From NCBI GenBank assembly GCA_021292165.1, contig CM037877.1, positions 81,747,691-81,811,690 on the forward strand: a stretch of DNA of 64,000 nucleotides. The letters are read 5' to 3'. The notes beneath the pieces are model-generated. The model ran no database searches. It was not told the origin of the DNA and was given only the letters and a program-made list of their open reading frames with translations. The number at the start of each line of letters is the position of its first letter. Positions within the stretch are counted from its first letter, which is position 1. The position numbers and the translations under genes are program-made. Positions 32,602-43,385 of this stretch are shown piece after piece. The stretch is from Shinisaurus crocodilurus (Eukaryota > Chordata > Lepidosauria > Squamata > Shinisauridae).

Positions 32602-33830
32602 ATGGTTTAATATGTAAGACACAGAACTTGACACATGTCCGTGACCTGAAGGGAAGAGTGTGGGGAGGGAACCCAGCGGAATGGAACCTTATGGTTATAT
32701 GTCTTGGACCATTAACTGTATCATTGATTGGGAAGGAGGAAAGGGAGTTCTTCCAGACTTAAAAAAGAAGTAATAATCTCAAAAACCCTTTCAATAAACA
32801 TTAAATAACAAAAACTATGTGTGTAAAAATTGAATACTTACGGTAATTCTACAAGTTTACCAGAAAACCATATTCTGTATTTCCACATGTTATTATTCAA
32901 TGGGACATGTGAATCAGATGTAATTTGATTTGAGACACAAACCTAGAGAAATGGCAGAAATGGCCACTTCCACATGCACTCTCAGTACTGTAGGACTTTC
33001 TCCCATGTACTTCAGAGATGCATGTGTGAATGGGGTGATCACATGGGTCTTTTCTCCCATGAGGTGGGAGAGTGCCAATCAGGTGGAAAAGATCCATGTG
33101 AACCATGCCATTGCATTACTCACATCTATGCCCCTGCAGTGTGAAATTGTACCACATAGAAACACTCCCACATATTCAGAGGGCAGGACATGTGATACAA
33201 AACAGGAAAATGTGAAAAATGAAACAATCTCTCACTCAACTCCATTCTACTGCAAGCTCCTCCTGATGGCTTCAGAGCCATTAGCAGACATTTCCTCACA
33301 ATATTTCCACAATTATATGAGGTCCAGAAATCCCTGCTCTTTTCAAAAGCTAGGATTCCTGAGATTCTGATGGGTTCTTGAAGGTAAAAACCTTGGATTT
33401 ATGACAAAATAGTGGTCCCAGGTGTCCTTGGCTATAGGAAGAGTAGCACATTAATAATTTCTGCTTTGCTATCTAATCCCACCGCAACTAAGAATGCCTC
33501 TGGAGCGTGTGACCCTTAAAGGCAAATTTTCATTCCCTTTCTCGGTGGGTCTTTGGGAGCACTTTAAATGTATTTGCCAAGCTATAGTTGGGACTTCAGT
33601 TTAAAACTACACATATGTAGGTCTCCTTTTATGATTAACAAGATAGCCGCTTAATCATACCATTATTGGCCATTAGAAACGAAGGCAGCAAAGAGTTAGT
33701 TAATGCTGTACTTACTCACTTCTGTCATCTTTGTTGCAGCTCATTATGTGCCCTTAATAATATTTGATATCTCAAAGGTTCCTAATTAACTGTAGAATTT
33801 AATTTGTAAAGATGCATGGAAAACAGCTCT
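32602..33830. other. No recognised gene
   Basis: Unassigned. About 33590-33825 is free of recognisable repeats and is listed among the conserved-element candidates. Confidence 0.35.
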
Positions 33831-34066
33831 TTATTTATTTATTATTACATTTATATCCTGCCTTTTTTCCTCTTGCAAGGAACCCAAGGCAGCTTACATG
33901 GTCCTCCTCTCCATTTTATCCTCACAACAATCCTGTGAGGTAGGCTAGGCTGAGAATCACTGACTGACCCAAAGTCACCCAGTGAGCTTCATGGCCTACT
34001 GGGGACTAGAACCCAGATCTCACGAGTCCCAGTCCCACACTCTCACCACTTCACCACACTGGCTTT
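33831..34066 (-). mobile_element. tRNA-derived SINE (type T1), minus strand
   Basis: In reverse: box A 'tggtgaagtggtgagagtg', box B region 'gggttctagtcc', 'gaagctcactgggtgacttt', 'caggattgttgtgagga', 'aggagaggaggaccatgtaa', 'gctgccttgggttccttg' and an (AAT/TAAA)n tail. Near full length. Confidence 0.9.
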
Positions 34067-34888
34067 CTATGGCTTAGCTTTGGAAAACCCCTTTGTAACA
34101 GTATTCGGTCCCTAGCTTTGCCCAGCAAATGCTGGTTCTTCTATTTTCTTCCATGCTCAGATTTAAGATATCCCTTGAAAACCCATACACAGGCCATGAT
34201 GTTCAATTGTCGTACTCTTCCTTTTAAGGGTATGTGTGTGCTCTACATAAAAAGCTCAGTCCACCAACAATGTCAGCACAAGCCATGCAGACTTCACCCA
34301 GTGCCTCCCTGGTTTGCTGCTACCAGCAATGCCTTAAAGGAAATGAGCATTCTGTTTTACAATCAATATAGACAACTGCTTCATCTCATCCTTACTTTTT
34401 TTGGAAGACATAAACAAAGCCCAAGAGGTCCTGCTTTCATTCATTCCTTTAATCTGAGTTACAAATCTTGTTCGCACTCACTCATTTTCTTTCTCTCTCC
34501 TCTGTACGTATTTCCGTTATTGGGGGATTTAAAAGAAACATTTCAAATGAATGATGAGAATGTGCAATAGCAGAACAAACTTAACACTTTCCATGCTTTT
34601 ATAGCATGAGAACATGTAGACAAACAATAACAGGGAAATCGTGGAAATATGCTCCGTGGCTAGATGTTGAAAGCTCTGAGTTCATGTTGGCTCGCATTGC
34701 TTCTGTATCTCTCAACACTCTCTCTCCACCATTGAATTATTTCCTCCTTTTTAGCTTATTGATGATACGTTCCAGCTAATTGTCTTTGTCTGTAGAGAAA
34801 ATGGCAATCGGGTAGTTTAGGCTTTCCAGTTTCTGCTCTGTTCCTCCCTTCGCTTGACTGTTTTCATTTCCCTCATGTGTTCACATGC
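34067..34888. other. No recognised gene
   Basis: Unassigned. About 34620-34860 looks non-repetitive. Confidence 0.35.
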
Positions 34889-35375
34889 CTTTTGTTCGTT
34901 TGTTGTTATCTTACTCCCACCAGGGGGATCATAGCTAAATTGGTCGCATTTGCGGGAAGTGCGGGATTAGGCAGTATGGCTTAAGTTTATGGTGATCATC
35001 CAGTGGCACCTTTCAAGGTGACTGACGTTTACCCAAGGCTGCCCTCGCTAATGCCCTGAGGCTTGCCAGGAGGGAGATTGGGATGTCTTTGGGGTTTTGC
35101 CTTTCTCACCTACATTGGGTGCCTGGAGGCGTCAAAGTAAGGCGACGATGGTAAAGCCCTCCAGCTCCACATGGAGGGCAACTGGCCGGGGGCAGACCAA
35201 CCCGCCTCCGGTGCGGTTAGGATGTATTTGCCCAAATATTGGTTTTTTCCCGGCCAATGGCCGGGCTAGGTTAGTACCGCCCTTTGCCCTTCACAGATCT
35301 TCAATTCAATAAATGTGGCCCTGATTTGAAACCATATACTCTGTGTCTGACTCTTCTTTATCTCACCCATACACT
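34889..35375 (+). repeat. Unclassified LTR-like segment
   Basis: A GC-richer block with an AATAAA signal near 35310, followed by a T/GT-rich stretch ('actctgtgtctgactcttc'), ending near 'ctcacccataca'. A candidate start is 'tgttatcttactcccacc' near 34904. This arrangement resembles the U3-R-U5 of an LTR, but no TSD or second copy is visible here. Confidence 0.35.
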
Positions 35376-35562
35376 CGCAACTGTTTCTTAAGCTTAAACT
35401 TTGTGCAGTATCATTTCTCCTTTTATACTTACAATTTTACTATTAAAAATAAGGACCAGATTCTTTTACTCTAGGAAACTTTGGCAATCAGTCAGCAATG
35501 TCCCTTCTCTTTCCTCCATTTGGTGCCCTTTCCCACATCATTTCATTTATATTCCTGATGTG

Positions 35563-35715
35563 GGGACCATGGCTCAGTGGTGGAACACATGCTTTGCATG
35601 CAGAAAGTCCCAGGTTCAGTCCCCACCATTTCTAGGTAGGACTGGGAAGGACCCCTGTCTCTGAAACCCTGGAGACAAAGCAAATACCTTCAGGTGACTC
35701 ATACAAGTGACGCAA
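35563..35715 (+). mobile_element. tRNA-derived SINE (type T2), 3'-truncated, plus strand
   Basis: 'ggaccatggctcagtggtgg' (box A), 'gctttgcatgcagaaagtcc', 'caggttcagtcccca' (box B), then 'gaccc...ctctgaaaccctggaga'. It matches 50861-51059 but stops before the 3' body. Confidence 0.8.
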
Positions 35716-35829
35716 CCCACATGTTGGGAGAAGAAAATCCTACATGACTCCAATATAATTTCCTTATCCTGCATAATATAACTTTGTGGTCAACTTCACA
35801 TGGCCAGCTTCCTATCCCTGCCCCCAAAA

Positions 35830-36125
35830 GTTCCATATTTATTTATTTAATGTTTATATACTGCCCGATAGCCAAAGCTCTCTGGGCAGATCACAAAACA
35901 AAACTTAAAACCATAAAATACAAAAGCATAATATAGAAATCTTTAAAAGCTTAAAACAAGTGAATAAAACAAAGCAAAACAAAAAACCAAGGTCAAAGTA
36001 AAACCCAGAAGCAGTGCAAAGATCTAAAAACCACACTAATACAGTTTTAAAAACTGAAGTATTAAAAAGCCTAGGAGAACAAAAATGGTCTTCACCTGGA
36101 GCTGAAATATGATAAAATCCCATTT
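35830..36125 (-). mobile_element. LINE 3'-end fragment, minus strand (L2-like)
   Basis: 'tatttatttatttaatg' tail, then 'tatactgcccgatagcc' and an A-rich UTR. A similar end ('tataccacccaatagctgaa') occurs at 55305-55385. Residual coding similarity at the 5' side is too weak to assign. Confidence 0.55.
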
Positions 36126-38723
36126 TAAAAACTAGCCCAAAGCTGGCAAACCAGCTAGTTTTAATCAGTTGGAATGTGTATGTATTGCTTTTCTTTGCTC
36201 CTGACTGCCTCAAATAGCACACTGACTGTCATACCTTTTACCTTGAGCATGCTTTGCCAGGAAGAGTTCTGTATATATCCACTATCTGTCCCCTAGGACA
36301 CCATATATCTATTCTCTTGGAAATGTTAATTCTGTGGCTGAAAATAAAAGGATTTATGTCCTACTGGCTTTTGATAAGCCTTGGCATGTGCACATTAATA
36401 ATTGGTCCATTCACCGAGGAGATGGTCACCCTTTTTTTTTGCCCAGTGTCCTTATTACAGGGTGAGGAGCTTATATCTGGGACTTTGAGTTTGCCGTGCC
36501 AATGGGCAGCTGGAATTTCCTGCCATGAGGTAAAACTTCCTCCTTATTGCTCCTCTTTGTTGTCATTCCAACATTGCTCTGGCACAAGAGTGTTAACTAC
36601 AAACCCTGAAGTCTTCAAAACCTCAGCCAAAGTTTTGTGCTGCAAACGGCAAGGTTTGTGTCACCACTTACAAGTGCATATCTGACATATCTAGTCCTCA
36701 TGCAACATTGCAAAGGAACAAATGGGGTTGACATTTTACTACCATTGGCCAAATCCCACTGTAACTCAAGGTAGTGAAATGTCCATACAAATCCATGGGC
36801 ATCAGAGGAAGGGCATGTAAGTCTGCTTCCCTGGATTTTTGTTTAAAAATCCTGATGGGACATTCTTTTTACTCCAAAATGCTTGGGGGTTCATAGTGAA
36901 CACTCTTCTCAAACACAACCATAGAAGTCAGAAACTTCCTCCTTACTGGATCCAATTTGAAAATGGAGTCTGAGGAATTAGGTCACTTAATCCAGAATAA
37001 GTCTGTCCTTTATAATATCAGGGGATAAAGGAAGTCTTCTTTTAGCTAGATTTTAAAATGCCTTGTTCTTTTTTCTTTTTGTTTTATGATTAGAAAGCCT
37101 TGTGATTTCTGATTTCTTAGCAATAGATGCATTATTCCAATTTACTGCATTACTATGCCTTGCATTTGTACGCTAAGCCCTCTCACTTTTGTCCATCCTG
37201 CACTTTACGTTACCAGTGACTAAATATTTTGGGATATTTATAAAAGAAAGGTGGCATACATGGGTGGGGAATGGATCCATTGTCATTTAAAATTAATGGA
37301 CTATTATTATTATTTTTAGATTTTTAACTGCTTTAAGAGAAACTAGCTAAAGGGCCAAGAAAAGTGGCTGGTTTAAAAAAAAGAAAGAAAAAAAGCATCC
37401 CTGTTTGTCCTCCAGTCATTGGTGTTGTTGTTGTTTTTGGTCAAAGACTCTTAGAAAACAATGCGGTGGCCCTAGACAGCGTCTCAGGGGCCATAGTATG
37501 CTGCAAATCTCCCGCTCCAAGGCTGAGGACACAGCTCCAACCTCAGAGAAGGGGATTTGACTGTGGATCCCCCCCCCCCCGCCCAGCTGCTGCCACAGGG
37601 CACCACAGAAAGCTTTGAGGCAGCTCCCTCAGCTGGGACTCTTACCTTGGGAAGGGAGAAAAGGGGGGTGATGGGCCAGTGGATGGGAAGGGGAGAGGCC
37701 CTGTTCCTGTCTCTGGCAGCAAGACCACATTAGACAAGCTCAGAGGTCAGACTAATGAAAATTGTTTCAAAGGAGGATGGAGAGGCAAAAAAAAAAAAAG
37801 AGCCTCCATTGCTCCTCCTGCTCTGCCACGAAGAGCCCGGCAAGGCATAGGTTGGATGGAGGCCTCTGTTCTCATGGCGTCTAGCCCATGGTATTGCTCT
37901 CTTAATGTCTGGTCTCTTCCTGTAAAACCCCAGTTCTTTTATCTTCTTCTCCGTCACAAGAGATTTTTATTGCCAGCATCCTGATATTTGGCCTCCTTTC
38001 TCTCTCACGAAAGCATATTTTTCATCTTGGAACACTCCACTGGTTTGTGCCATCATAATGCCCTTTCAGTCCCTTCATAGAGATGCTGCTGTTTTGGTCT
38101 CACTTTTGTGGTCCTGGGCAGATGATATGCAAGGAGAGTGAAGTAAGATCCTGGTTGCAGGTCCCACCCTGACCTCCATGCATTGATCATGCATTGATAG
38201 GGTGTGCAGAGATCCTCCGCATGTACAAGCTGTCTGTGCATAGGCTCTGTCTGCAAAAATGCAGGGTACAGATGATGCGGAGAGACCCTATATGCACAAG
38301 GGATGATAAGTGCTTGGAACTTGTGGCCAGTGAGCGCAATCCTACTTTCTGCCTCCACATATTAATTGTACACACTTTTGAGTCAAGGGTTTCAGTGAGA
38401 GATATAAAGCAGGTCACGGTGTTATATTAAATGGATTAAATTGTTGTTAAAAAATTAAATATCAAGAAGATTTTAGTGTGATAGAGGTGGTAGCATCTGT
38501 AAAAGCAAGTGACACAAAGGAATGGGATAATGGCCGGGAAGACGCACACAGGCCATAGTGACAGATGTGTGTTCTCCAGATCTTCTATGTGAAATTTCAT
38601 AGAAATGCATGAATCTGGAGGGAGAGCTGAAGCAGAAAGTACTAACTTTGCACAAAAACTCGAGTGACATATTTATGCTACGTTGTGATCAATGTTCTGC
38701 GAAGCATGTTATTCCTGTTTTGA
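36126..38723. other. No recognised gene
   Basis: About 2.6 kb without a feature I can support. The 143-residue frame at 36254-36685 has hydrophobic stretches but no known motif and no relatives in the window. A C-run lies at about 37569-37580. Confidence 0.35.
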
Positions 38724-38731
38724 CTCCCAGA

Positions 38732-38896
38732 CAGGACCGGTGCAAGGCAGTTTGGTGCCCTAGGCAAGATCAGATATTTAGCGCCCCCCCTTCCCACTTG
38801 AGAGCGCTGTATTTTTTTTCAAGGCGTTTCTGGTGCCCTCTTTAGCCCTGCGCCCTAGGCAGCTGCCTAGTTGGCCTAATGGTAGCACCGGCCCTG
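38732..38896 (+). mobile_element. hAT-like element, family H, copy 2 (165 bp), 8-bp TSD
   Basis: Ends CAGGACCGGTGCAAGGCAG and GGTAGCACCGGCCCTG, flanked by CTCCCAGA on both sides (38724-38731, 38897-38904). It is a short internal-deletion version of the elements at 29009 and 39372. Confidence 0.92.
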
Positions 38897-38904
38897 CTCC
38901 CAGA

Positions 38905-39363
38905 ACTGACTTTATTCTTTTATGAAGTAGCCCCCACATGCTATTTTTCAAGTTAAAACCCTTCTAGTTTCGGGATACTTTCCTCTTGTTCCAAGAATGT
39001 ATACTAATTAGTTTGGGGGAGGGGGAGAGAAAGGTGATGAAGAAGCCATTCTTGCTTTAGCTGTATTACTTTCCTGGGTTCCATACTAATAGGCAAAACC
39101 TCTCAGGTTTGCCTCCCTGGTGAATGTACTATACACCCAGTAGAAATACTATTGACTCTTCTTCAGGCTGAGTCCAATTTTGAGCAAGGAAATAACTGTT
39201 CTTGATTCATTCATGAGTCCATCACACCATATGCATGGAGGATTTGCCCCTCTCTAACTGACTCAGTGTGAAAGGAAACACTTTGATTTGTTCCTCCCTC
39301 TAACATGTTGGAAATAAAGGCCCAGGTTGCTTCCATGCTAAAACTAAGGCATTGTTTCCCATA
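38905..39363. other. No recognised gene
   Basis: Unassigned sequence between two family H elements. Confidence 0.35.
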
Positions 39364-39371
39364 GTTAGCTG

Positions 39372-39824
39372 CAGGAACGGTGCAGGGCTGTTTGGCGCCC
39401 TAGGCCAAATTATATTTAGCGGCCCCCCTCATGCCGTGGGGGGGCTCCGGAGCAAAGCAGCCCTGCTCTGCAACCCCCCCCCGCGCCGCCGCCGCCACCA
39501 TCACTTATCTTCCCCCCGCCCCCGCTGCTGGCTGCTGCTGCTGCTGCTGCCGCCGCCTCCTCCTCCGACGCGATGGGACCCCCGCGCTTTACGACGGGAA
39601 GGTAGGTAGGTGGTTGGCGGGCGGGCGCGCGGGCGGGCGGGCGCGCGGGGGGGAGGTGCGGCGGCGGCGGCAGCAGCCGGGAAGCGGGCGGGGAGGCGCG
39701 GTGGAGGCGGCAGGCAGGGCAGGAGTGCGCCGGAGGCGAGGAAGGGGCGCAGAAACTCTGCACCCTCTTCCGCCACGCGCCCTAGGCAGCCGCCTGGGTC
39801 TGCCTAGCGGTAGCGCCGGCCCTG
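39372..39824 (+). mobile_element. GC-rich hAT-like element, family H, copy 3 (453 bp), 8-bp TSD
   Basis: Ends CAGGAACGGTGCAGGGCTG and GGTAGCGCCGGCCCTG, flanked by GTTAGCTG on both sides (39364-39371, 39825-39832). The interior is extremely GC/CpG rich, with (GCC)n and (GCT)n tracts and 'gcgggcgggcgcgcgg' repeats. ORFs here are low-complexity artefacts. Confidence 0.92.
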
Positions 39825-39832
39825 GTTAGCTG

Positions 39833-40490
39833 GCAGGGGAACTAAGATGGAAGTTCCACACAGCGCTTAATATAACACTATATTATGCAACAATGCTCTT
39901 TCCTATGGCCAAGAACCCTCTGTGTCTATTCGGAAGCAAGTCCCATTCAACAAAGGTCCTTTCCAATGTTAATTAAAAACTTCCTGTCTGTTTGCAGGTC
40001 CTGCTCATTTTATTGGTTCTTAATGGTTGTGGTTGTGAGATTAGTGATGAATTGAATGACCTCTTAATTCACTCTTGGATACCTTTGCTTAATTGCCCTA
40101 ATCTCAGTTTCTGTTCCTGCCTGGGAGGGAGCCTTTAAAAGTTTCCTTGCATTCCCCCCCCCGCATTTTTTATATCAAAATTAGAGATGCTCTCTCTAAC
40201 AGTTAACTCCTGACTGAGTGGGTGATTGTTGGTATTTGCTTAAGTCTTGTGTTGAATCCATCCATTTGGTTCTCCAGAGGACCTAATGATTTTCTAGCCC
40301 TTCTTTTTGTGCTGTATGGGAAATAATCTTATGGGAAATAATCTGGTTTCTCTATTTTCTAGCATGTACTTTTTCTGGTTTATTTTAACCATTAAGTGTT
40401 AAACAGGCAAGACAATAGACTCTGGTCCTCCATTATTATCAGTTTTTCTATCCTGGCACTCCAAGCATGACCGAGTCGAATCTAACCACC
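39833..40490. other. No recognised gene
   Basis: Unassigned. About 39985-40135 is repeat-free and contains homeobox-like 'taattga/ttaatt' words. Confidence 0.35.
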
Positions 40491-40494
40491 CTTT

Positions 40495-40620
40495 TAAATT
40501 TCTCATATGCCCCCAACATAGCATCGCTCTGGGGCATTGTGTGAAAGTAAAAGGGTGGCTAGACCCAGCCATCCACCATAGCCAGGTAAACCCACCAGGG
40601 CCCACTGACAGAGCAGGTGG
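40495..40620. repeat. Fold-back repeat, family G, fragment
   Basis: Shares 'catcgctctggggcattgtg' type sequence and the 'ggtaaacccaccaggg' region with 21813-22110. Confidence 0.45.
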
Positions 40621-40976
40621 CCCACCAGAGGACTTAAATGAAACTAAGTGAGTTGGGAATCAGTAACTGGTTTACTGATACAGCAATTCAGTAAAGTGAA
40701 GTGTAATACAACACAAATGTAATACAACACTTCAAAAAAAAAAAAAAAAGGAAAGGAAAGAAAATGTGTGAGTGGAGAAACCTACAGCTGTTTCCCTCTT
40801 CACACGTTCACAGTAGTCTGTCTACTGGTGTGTGGGCATAAGAACATTTAGGATTTCAGACTGTGTTGATGTTTTGTTAATTTGTCTCCTTTTTTTTCCT
40901 GAGGGATTGCTTCATTAACATGTCACCCCCATCTTATGGAAACTGTCCATGCCCTTCATGCTTAGCAGTATCCATA
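40621..40976. other. No recognised gene
   Basis: Contains a poly(A) run at about 40735-40750. Otherwise unassigned. Confidence 0.35.
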
Positions 40977-40981
40977 TCATC

Positions 40982-41013
<32 letters not shown>

Positions 41014-42368
41014 CATCGTCGTCGTCGTCGTCGTCGTCGTCAGGCGATCACTCGTGACCGAGTAAGATTGTCTTCCAGGATAAAAATTTACAAAAAGGAG
41101 ATTTTAAAAGGAGGAAATTCTAAAGAAGATTGTGTAGACTCTAGCGATGGGTCCGTAAGTGACTGTGGAGGCCAATTCTAGATCCACACAGCTTCCCACA
41201 GTGAGGACACAGGTTACCAGATGGAAGATGGTCCTGTAAAGGATTCATTTGATGTGCTTTTCGCTTAGCTCGTTTCTCCCTTTCACCTTGCACTTGGGCT
41301 TCTTCAAAGTCCATAGAACCTTTGTGAAAGGCCAACCTCCAGTTAGATCGTTCATGGGCCAGAGCTTCCCAGTTTTCGATGTTTATATTGCATTTTTTTA
41401 GATTAGCCTTATGAACATCTTTAAACCTCTTATATTGACCACCAATATTCCACTTTCCATCCTTGAGCTGGGAATAAAGTAACTGCTTTGGGAGACGGCA
41501 GCCAGGCATTCGAACAACATGACCGGTCCACTGAAGTTGGCGTTGAAGGATCATTTTTTGAACGCTAGTAGTCTTTGCTTCTTCCAGTACACTGACATTT
41601 GTTCACCTATCTTCCCAAGTAATTCGCAGGATTTTCCGGAGGCAACGTTGATGAAATCTTTCAAGGAGGTGGAAGTGACGTTTATAGATAGTCCATGTTT
41701 AGCAGGCATACAATAAAGTTGGTAATACAATGGCTTCATAAACCAGTGTTTTGGTCTTCTTACAAATATCCCGATCCTCGAACACTCTATGTTTCATTCG
41801 AGAAAACGCGGCACTTGCGGAGCTCAAACGATGCTGGATTTCACTGTCGATGTTAGCTGTAACAGAAAGATAGCTGCCAAGATAGAGAAAATGATCAACA
41901 TTTTCCAGTATTGTCCCGCCAAGCTGGGTAGATGGCATCACCAAAGGGTTAGCTTGCACTTGCTGATGAAGCACTTTGGTTTTTTTGATGTTAAGTGAGA
42001 GACCAAGTTTTTCGTATGCTTCTGCAAAAGCATTTAGGATAGTTTGGAGATCATCCTCTGAATGTGCGGAGACCACATTATCATCAGCATACTGAAGTTC
42101 CACAATGGAGGTTGTAATTACCTTACTTTGTGCTTTCAGCCTGCTGAGATTAAAAAGCTTTCCATCTGTTCGATATATGATTCCCACAACAGTGGGAAGT
42201 TTCCCCTCGACAAGATGTAAAATCATGGCGATGAAAATAGAAAATAATGTTGGGGCAATAACACATCCCTGTTTAACACCTGATCCCACTTTAAATGGAG
42301 CACCATGAGAGCCGTTGTTGTCCAAAACTGTTGCCGTCATGTTGTCATGGAGAAGTCGCAAGATATTG
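40977..42368 (-). mobile_element. C2H2-finger LINE, copy 2, minus strand
   Basis: Reads leftwards and ends in a compound (GAC)n(GAT)n tail (40977-41042 in plus-strand terms). It is 5'-truncated within the reverse transcriptase at about 42368, where similarity to copy 1 stops after the NILRLLHDN segment. Only a few substitutions separate it from 15506-17262 at the protein level, so the two insertions are young. Confidence 0.9.
41141..42360 (-). pseudogene. LINE reverse transcriptase with C-terminal zinc finger, one nonsense mutation, 5'-truncated
   Basis: A single frame interrupted only by TAA at about 41699, after LLYAC, exactly where copy 1 also stops. N-terminal part: GVKQGCVIAPTLFSIFIAM (motif B), QYADD (motif C, Tyr intact, unlike copy 1), NIKKTKVLHQQV and LGSYLSVTANIDSEI. 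C-terminal part: LQWTGHVVRMPGCRLPKQLL, WEALAHERSNWRLAFHKGS, and C2H2 CPHCGKLCGSRIGLHSHLRTH. Motif A and everything upstream are missing through truncation. It has one extra His codon relative to copy 1 just after the stop (FHQRCLRK against FQRCLRK). Confidence 0.88.
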
Positions 42369-43130
42369 TCAGTCGACTTACAATCTAGAGCTGCCCCCAT
42401 TCCTTCAAGACCTCTCCCCATTTCTCTCCTCCCTGCCAATTCCTCCTCCAGTCCACCCTAGGACCGAAAATGTTCAAAGCCTTTCAAGTATTCTGCAACA
42501 AATTCTATAATGCAAATGCTATAATACAGTTAGGTACTTCTAATATCAAATTCTGTGGTGCACTGAAAGAAGCTTAAAGAGATGAGTGGGCTTACTATTA
42601 AATTAAGTAGCAAAGGGTAAACTACAGCTGATTGCATTATTTAATAAAATCCTTTTTTTATTTGACGTTGCCATGGAATTTAGTCTTCTGTATTGGAAAG
42701 CTAAGGAATGAAGGGCTCTTGCTGAATAGCATAGTTCAAACATGTTGTTGCCAATGCAAGACTTTCTCTGTAGGAATGGAAAACAGATAATTACGGCACA
42801 AATATCCCTTATATTTGAGCTCTGAAGAGGTGCCTCTAGACTAGAGGAGCTAATAAGAGATGATCCATACTCCACTCCTAATATCTTCTTTCTACATGAA
42901 ATCAATGAAGGCCATATAAAATTTGTTCAATGCAAAGCACACCAACATTATTCTATCAACCGTACTGCAATCAGTCTGGAATCTGTCTCGACAGCCCAAT
43001 CCTATGAGACATTGTTATGGCAAGCAAATGTGTTGAATGGGAACAATGGCTGAGCCCAACTTTATGGTTGGTGATCATGGCTTACTGCATTCATACCACT
43101 CAGGATCCAATAATGTCATTTGTAGCATTA
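42369..43130. other. No recognised gene
   Basis: Unassigned sequence. Confidence 0.35.
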
Positions 43131-43385
43131 CATCATAGAATCATAGAGTGTGAAGGAATCTCAATGGTCATTTAGTTCAACCCCCTACTCATGCAAGAAA
43201 TCCACAGCTACAACATCTCTGATAGGTGGCCATCCAGCCTATGCTTATTAATGATGGAGAGTCCACCACCTTCTGGGGAAGTCTGTTCCACTGCTGAACA
43301 GCTTGTATCCTAACAAAGTAGTTCCTAACATTTAGTTGAAATCCCCCTTTCTTGTAATTCGAGCATGATGTTCTATTATTCAACA
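43131..43385 (-). mobile_element. CR1 3'-end fragment, minus strand
   Basis: Starts with 'catagaatcatagag' (CR1 tail reversed), then 'ttagttcaaccccctac'. The reversed coding part reads VRNYFVRIQAVQQWNRLPQKVVDSPSL, matching the CR1 C-terminal segment also seen at 15300-15400. Confidence 0.9.

Noticed and set aside
36254..36685. A possible membrane protein of 143 residues
   Set aside because: Hydrophobic segments only. No family motif, no splice or promoter context, and of the length expected by chance in AT-rich DNA.
39352..39829. CpG-island promoter with a short first exon
   Set aside because: The GC-rich block is bounded exactly by transposon ends with an 8-bp duplication, so composition is explained by the element.
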